DNA of 45,143 nucleotides from Thalassotalea sp. PP2-459 (GTDB lineage: Bacteria > Pseudomonadota > Gammaproteobacteria > Enterobacterales > Alteromonadaceae): NCBI RefSeq assembly GCF_001913705.1, contig NZ_MKQD01000009.1:1-45143 (forward strand), read 5' to 3'. Below, piece after piece: positions 43,280 to 45,143 of this stretch (position 1 is its first letter; the number at the start of each line of letters is the position of its first letter). The notes beneath the pieces are model-generated. The model saw only the letters and a program-made list of their open reading frames with translations. It was not told the origin of the DNA and searched no databases. A program made the translations under genes and the position numbers.

Positions 43280-43897
43280 GTGATAGGGCGTTTGCGTGGA
43301 ACATTAATTGAAAAAATTCCTCCTGAAATATTGATTGAATGTGCAGGAGTAGGTTATGAGGTTACCATGCCGATGACCAGCATTTATGCCTTGCCAGAGC
43401 ATGAGCAGCAAGCGACAATTTTTACGCATTTCGTTGTCCGCGAAGATGCGCAATTACTCTATGGTTTTGCGAATAAAACTGAACGTAAGCTTTTTAGATT
43501 ACTCATTAAAATTAATGGTGTTGGCCCTAAATTAGCTTTGGCAATTTTATCAGGTATGTCTGCTGAGCAATTTGTTAGTTGTGTCGCCCATGATGATCTA
43601 TCGACCATTGTTAAAATACCTGGTGTTGGTAAAAAAACTGCAGAGCGCTTGCTGATAGAAATGCGTGACAAATTAAAAGATTGGCATACTGATACAGACA
43701 CTACTAGCTTCTCATTAACCGCAGATAATATTTCAACTAGAGCTTCAGATGCACCTGATACTAAAGGCGATGCAATCAATGCGTTAGTTTCACTTGGTTA
43801 TACAAGTGCGCAAGCGAGTAAAGCGGTAAAAGCAGTTCATCAGCAGGGTATGGATAGCGAAGCCATCATACGTGATGCATTAAAATCAATGTTATAA
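43280..43897 (+). CDS. ruvA: Holliday junction DNA helicase subunit RuvA
   Basis: A 205-residue protein starting at GTG 43280 ([20 protein letters not shown]). Domain I oligomer fold, then helix-hairpin-helix motifs [13 protein letters not shown] and [12 protein letters not shown] that bind the junction, and C-terminal domain III, which contacts RuvB. The 87-base gap after ruvC may hold a promoter, but I see no clear one. Confidence 0.96.
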   Translation: MIGRLRGTLIEKIPPEILIECAGVGYEVTMPMTSIYALPEHEQQATIFTHFVVREDAQLLYGFANKTERKLFRLLIKINGVGPKLALAILSGMSAEQFVSCVAHDDLSTIVKIPGVGKKTAERLLIEMRDKLKDWHTDTDTTSFSLTADNISTRASDAPDTKGDAINALVSLGYTSAQASKAVKAVHQQGMDSEAIIRDALKSML

Positions 43898-43908
43898 AGA
43901 GAAGCAGC

Positions 43909-44916
43909 ATGATAGAAGCAGATCGCTTGATACAACCGGTGGCAACGAAAGAAGATGAAGGCATTGACCGAGCCATACGTCCGAAATTACTTAATGATTA
44001 TACGGGGCAAGCGCATGTAAAAGCGCAGATGGAAATTTTCATTCAGGCTGCTAGAAACCGTGAAGAAGCACTTGATCACCTGCTCATTTTTGGCCCGCCA
44101 GGTTTAGGTAAAACAACGCTTGCCAATATTGTAGCAAATGAAATGGGTGTGAATATTCGCACCACGTCAGGTCCTGTGTTAGAAAAAGCAGGCGACTTAG
44201 CTGCGTTGCTTACTAATTTAGAAGAAAACGATGTATTATTTATTGATGAAATACATCGGTTAAGCCCTGTGGTTGAAGAAGTATTGTACCCCGCCATGGA
44301 AGATTACCAACTAGATATTATGATTGGTGAGGGGCCTGCGGCGAGATCTATCAAACTTGATTTACCGCCTTTTACGTTAATTGGTGCAACTACCAGAGCA
44401 GGTGCCTTAACTTCACCATTAAGAGACAGGTTCGGTATTGTTCAACGGTTAGAGTTTTATAATAATCAAGATTTAACAGATATTGTTAATCGTTCTGCAC
44501 ATTTCTTAAATTTAAACATTGATAACGAAGGAGCGTTTGAAGTAGCGAAGCGCTCGCGTGGCACACCGCGAATTGCTAATAGATTACTACGCCGAGTTCG
44601 TGATTACGCCGATGTTAAAACACAAGGCCAAGTTGATCAAGGTATAGCACATCAAGCCCTTACTATGCTTGAAGTAGATAATGAAGGCTTCGATATAATG
44701 GATCGTAAATTATTAGAAGCAATTATTGATAAGTTTAATGGTGGCCCTGTTGGTTTAGATAACGTTGCTGCAGCCATAGGTGAAGAACGCGAAACAATTG
44801 AAGATGTACTTGAACCTTTTTTAATTCAGCAAGGCTTTCTGCAACGTACCCCGCGTGGGCGTATTGTTACCGACAAAGCATACCAACATTTTTCTATAGC
44901 TCCTAAAGCACCATAA
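43909..44916 (+). CDS. ruvB: Holliday junction branch migration ATPase RuvB
   Basis: A 335-residue AAA+ motor with Walker [10 protein letters not shown], Walker B LFIDEIHR, sensor [17 protein letters not shown] and the winged-helix end [15 protein letters not shown]. With RuvA it drives branch migration for RuvC. It begins 11 bases after ruvA, so the two are one operon. Length is standard. Confidence 0.97.
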   Translation: MIEADRLIQPVATKEDEGIDRAIRPKLLNDYTGQAHVKAQMEIFIQAARNREEALDHLLIFGPPGLGKTTLANIVANEMGVNIRTTSGPVLEKAGDLAALLTNLEENDVLFIDEIHRLSPVVEEVLYPAMEDYQLDIMIGEGPAARSIKLDLPPFTLIGATTRAGALTSPLRDRFGIVQRLEFYNNQDLTDIVNRSAHFLNLNIDNEGAFEVAKRSRGTPRIANRLLRRVRDYADVKTQGQVDQGIAHQALTMLEVDNEGFDIMDRKLLEAIIDKFNGGPVGLDNVAAAIGEERETIEDVLEPFLIQQGFLQRTPRGRIVTDKAYQHFSIAPKAP

Positions 44917-45053
44917 TTTAAACGAGTCTCAGTGTATTTAACCTGGCTTGGGATAAGAAGTTAGCTAATCAACTGAAACGGTAAGCTTTTTATATATCAC
45001 ACAGTTCTAGCACGGAGTTTTTTCTTAGTACAAGGCAAATTTGTGCGGTAATA

Positions 45054-45143
45054 ATACCAATTCGCATAAATATTCGGTCATTCAGCGAGAATTAAACGCT
45101 TTAGAGGCACGGCGTTGATTGCAGAGAATGGTTATTCAGGAGA
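45054..45143. repeat. palindromic repeat, second copy (cut by the window end)
   Basis: Bases 45054-45100 are identical to 34822-34868. After GAATTAAACGCT the sequence diverges into TTAGAGGCACGGCGTTG, so this is a longer relative of the 80-bp element. Its right end lies outside the window. Confidence 0.85.

Overview
The window looks like chromosomal DNA of a marine gammaproteobacterium of the order Alteromonadales, most likely Colwelliaceae (Colwellia/Thalassotalea type). This rests on low GC content, the aspS-ruvC-ruvA-ruvB and cmoA-cmoB blocks, a psrA-nagZ pair, several diguanylate cyclases, and dense small palindromic repeats. The placement comes from gene content and style only; no database search was possible. 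There is no prophage, complete IS or CRISPR array.

Layout. 1-3531: a repeat end, then an olsF / PAP2 phosphatase / glycosyltransferase operon that reads as a phosphorus-free membrane lipid module, preceded by Pho-box-like repeats. 3699-5871: a YtrA-type GntR regulator with its ABC exporter and a strong terminator. 5885-10016 (minus strand): a small lipoprotein, a glutaredoxin-MauE membrane fusion, an MTHFR-like enzyme with two tiny downstream genes, and dusC. 10174-10857: an orphan HvfA-like cysteine-repeat protein followed by a 176-bp miniature element with target duplication. 10856-15563: GNAT, two SDRs, an Atl DNA-repair protein, an alpha/beta hydrolase, ibpA with a ROSE-like thermometer, and a secreted Tpx. 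15737-17801: CheY-CheC and PAS-GGDEF signalling pair. 17808-18229: nested repeats. 18253-20067: M2 peptidase lipoprotein. 20228-24884: two candidate minus-strand small RNAs around psrA-nagZ, then a kinase-like protein and a VOC protein. 24925-32245: three unrecognised genes, two encoding large Cys-rich secreted proteins, beside a membrane-bound Xre/TPR regulator. 32373-34772: dGTPase-like protein and patatin. 35167-40667: solute-binding protein, cmoAB, and a triple-sensor GGDEF protein. 40771-44916: aspS and ruvCAB. The window ends in a palindromic repeat also found at 34822.

The most interesting points are: (i) a possible phosphate-starvation theme, with Pho-box-like repeats before the lipid operon and a very well formed one driving a ~98-nt small RNA candidate with a textbook terminator (22463-22600); (ii) an HvfA-like RiPP-type precursor with eight cysteines and no maturation genes nearby; (iii) the uncharacterised Cys-rich secretion locus with a transmembrane one-component regulator; (iv) several miniature repeat families, one with clear target-site duplication. 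All regulatory calls are pattern-based and need experimental or comparative support.
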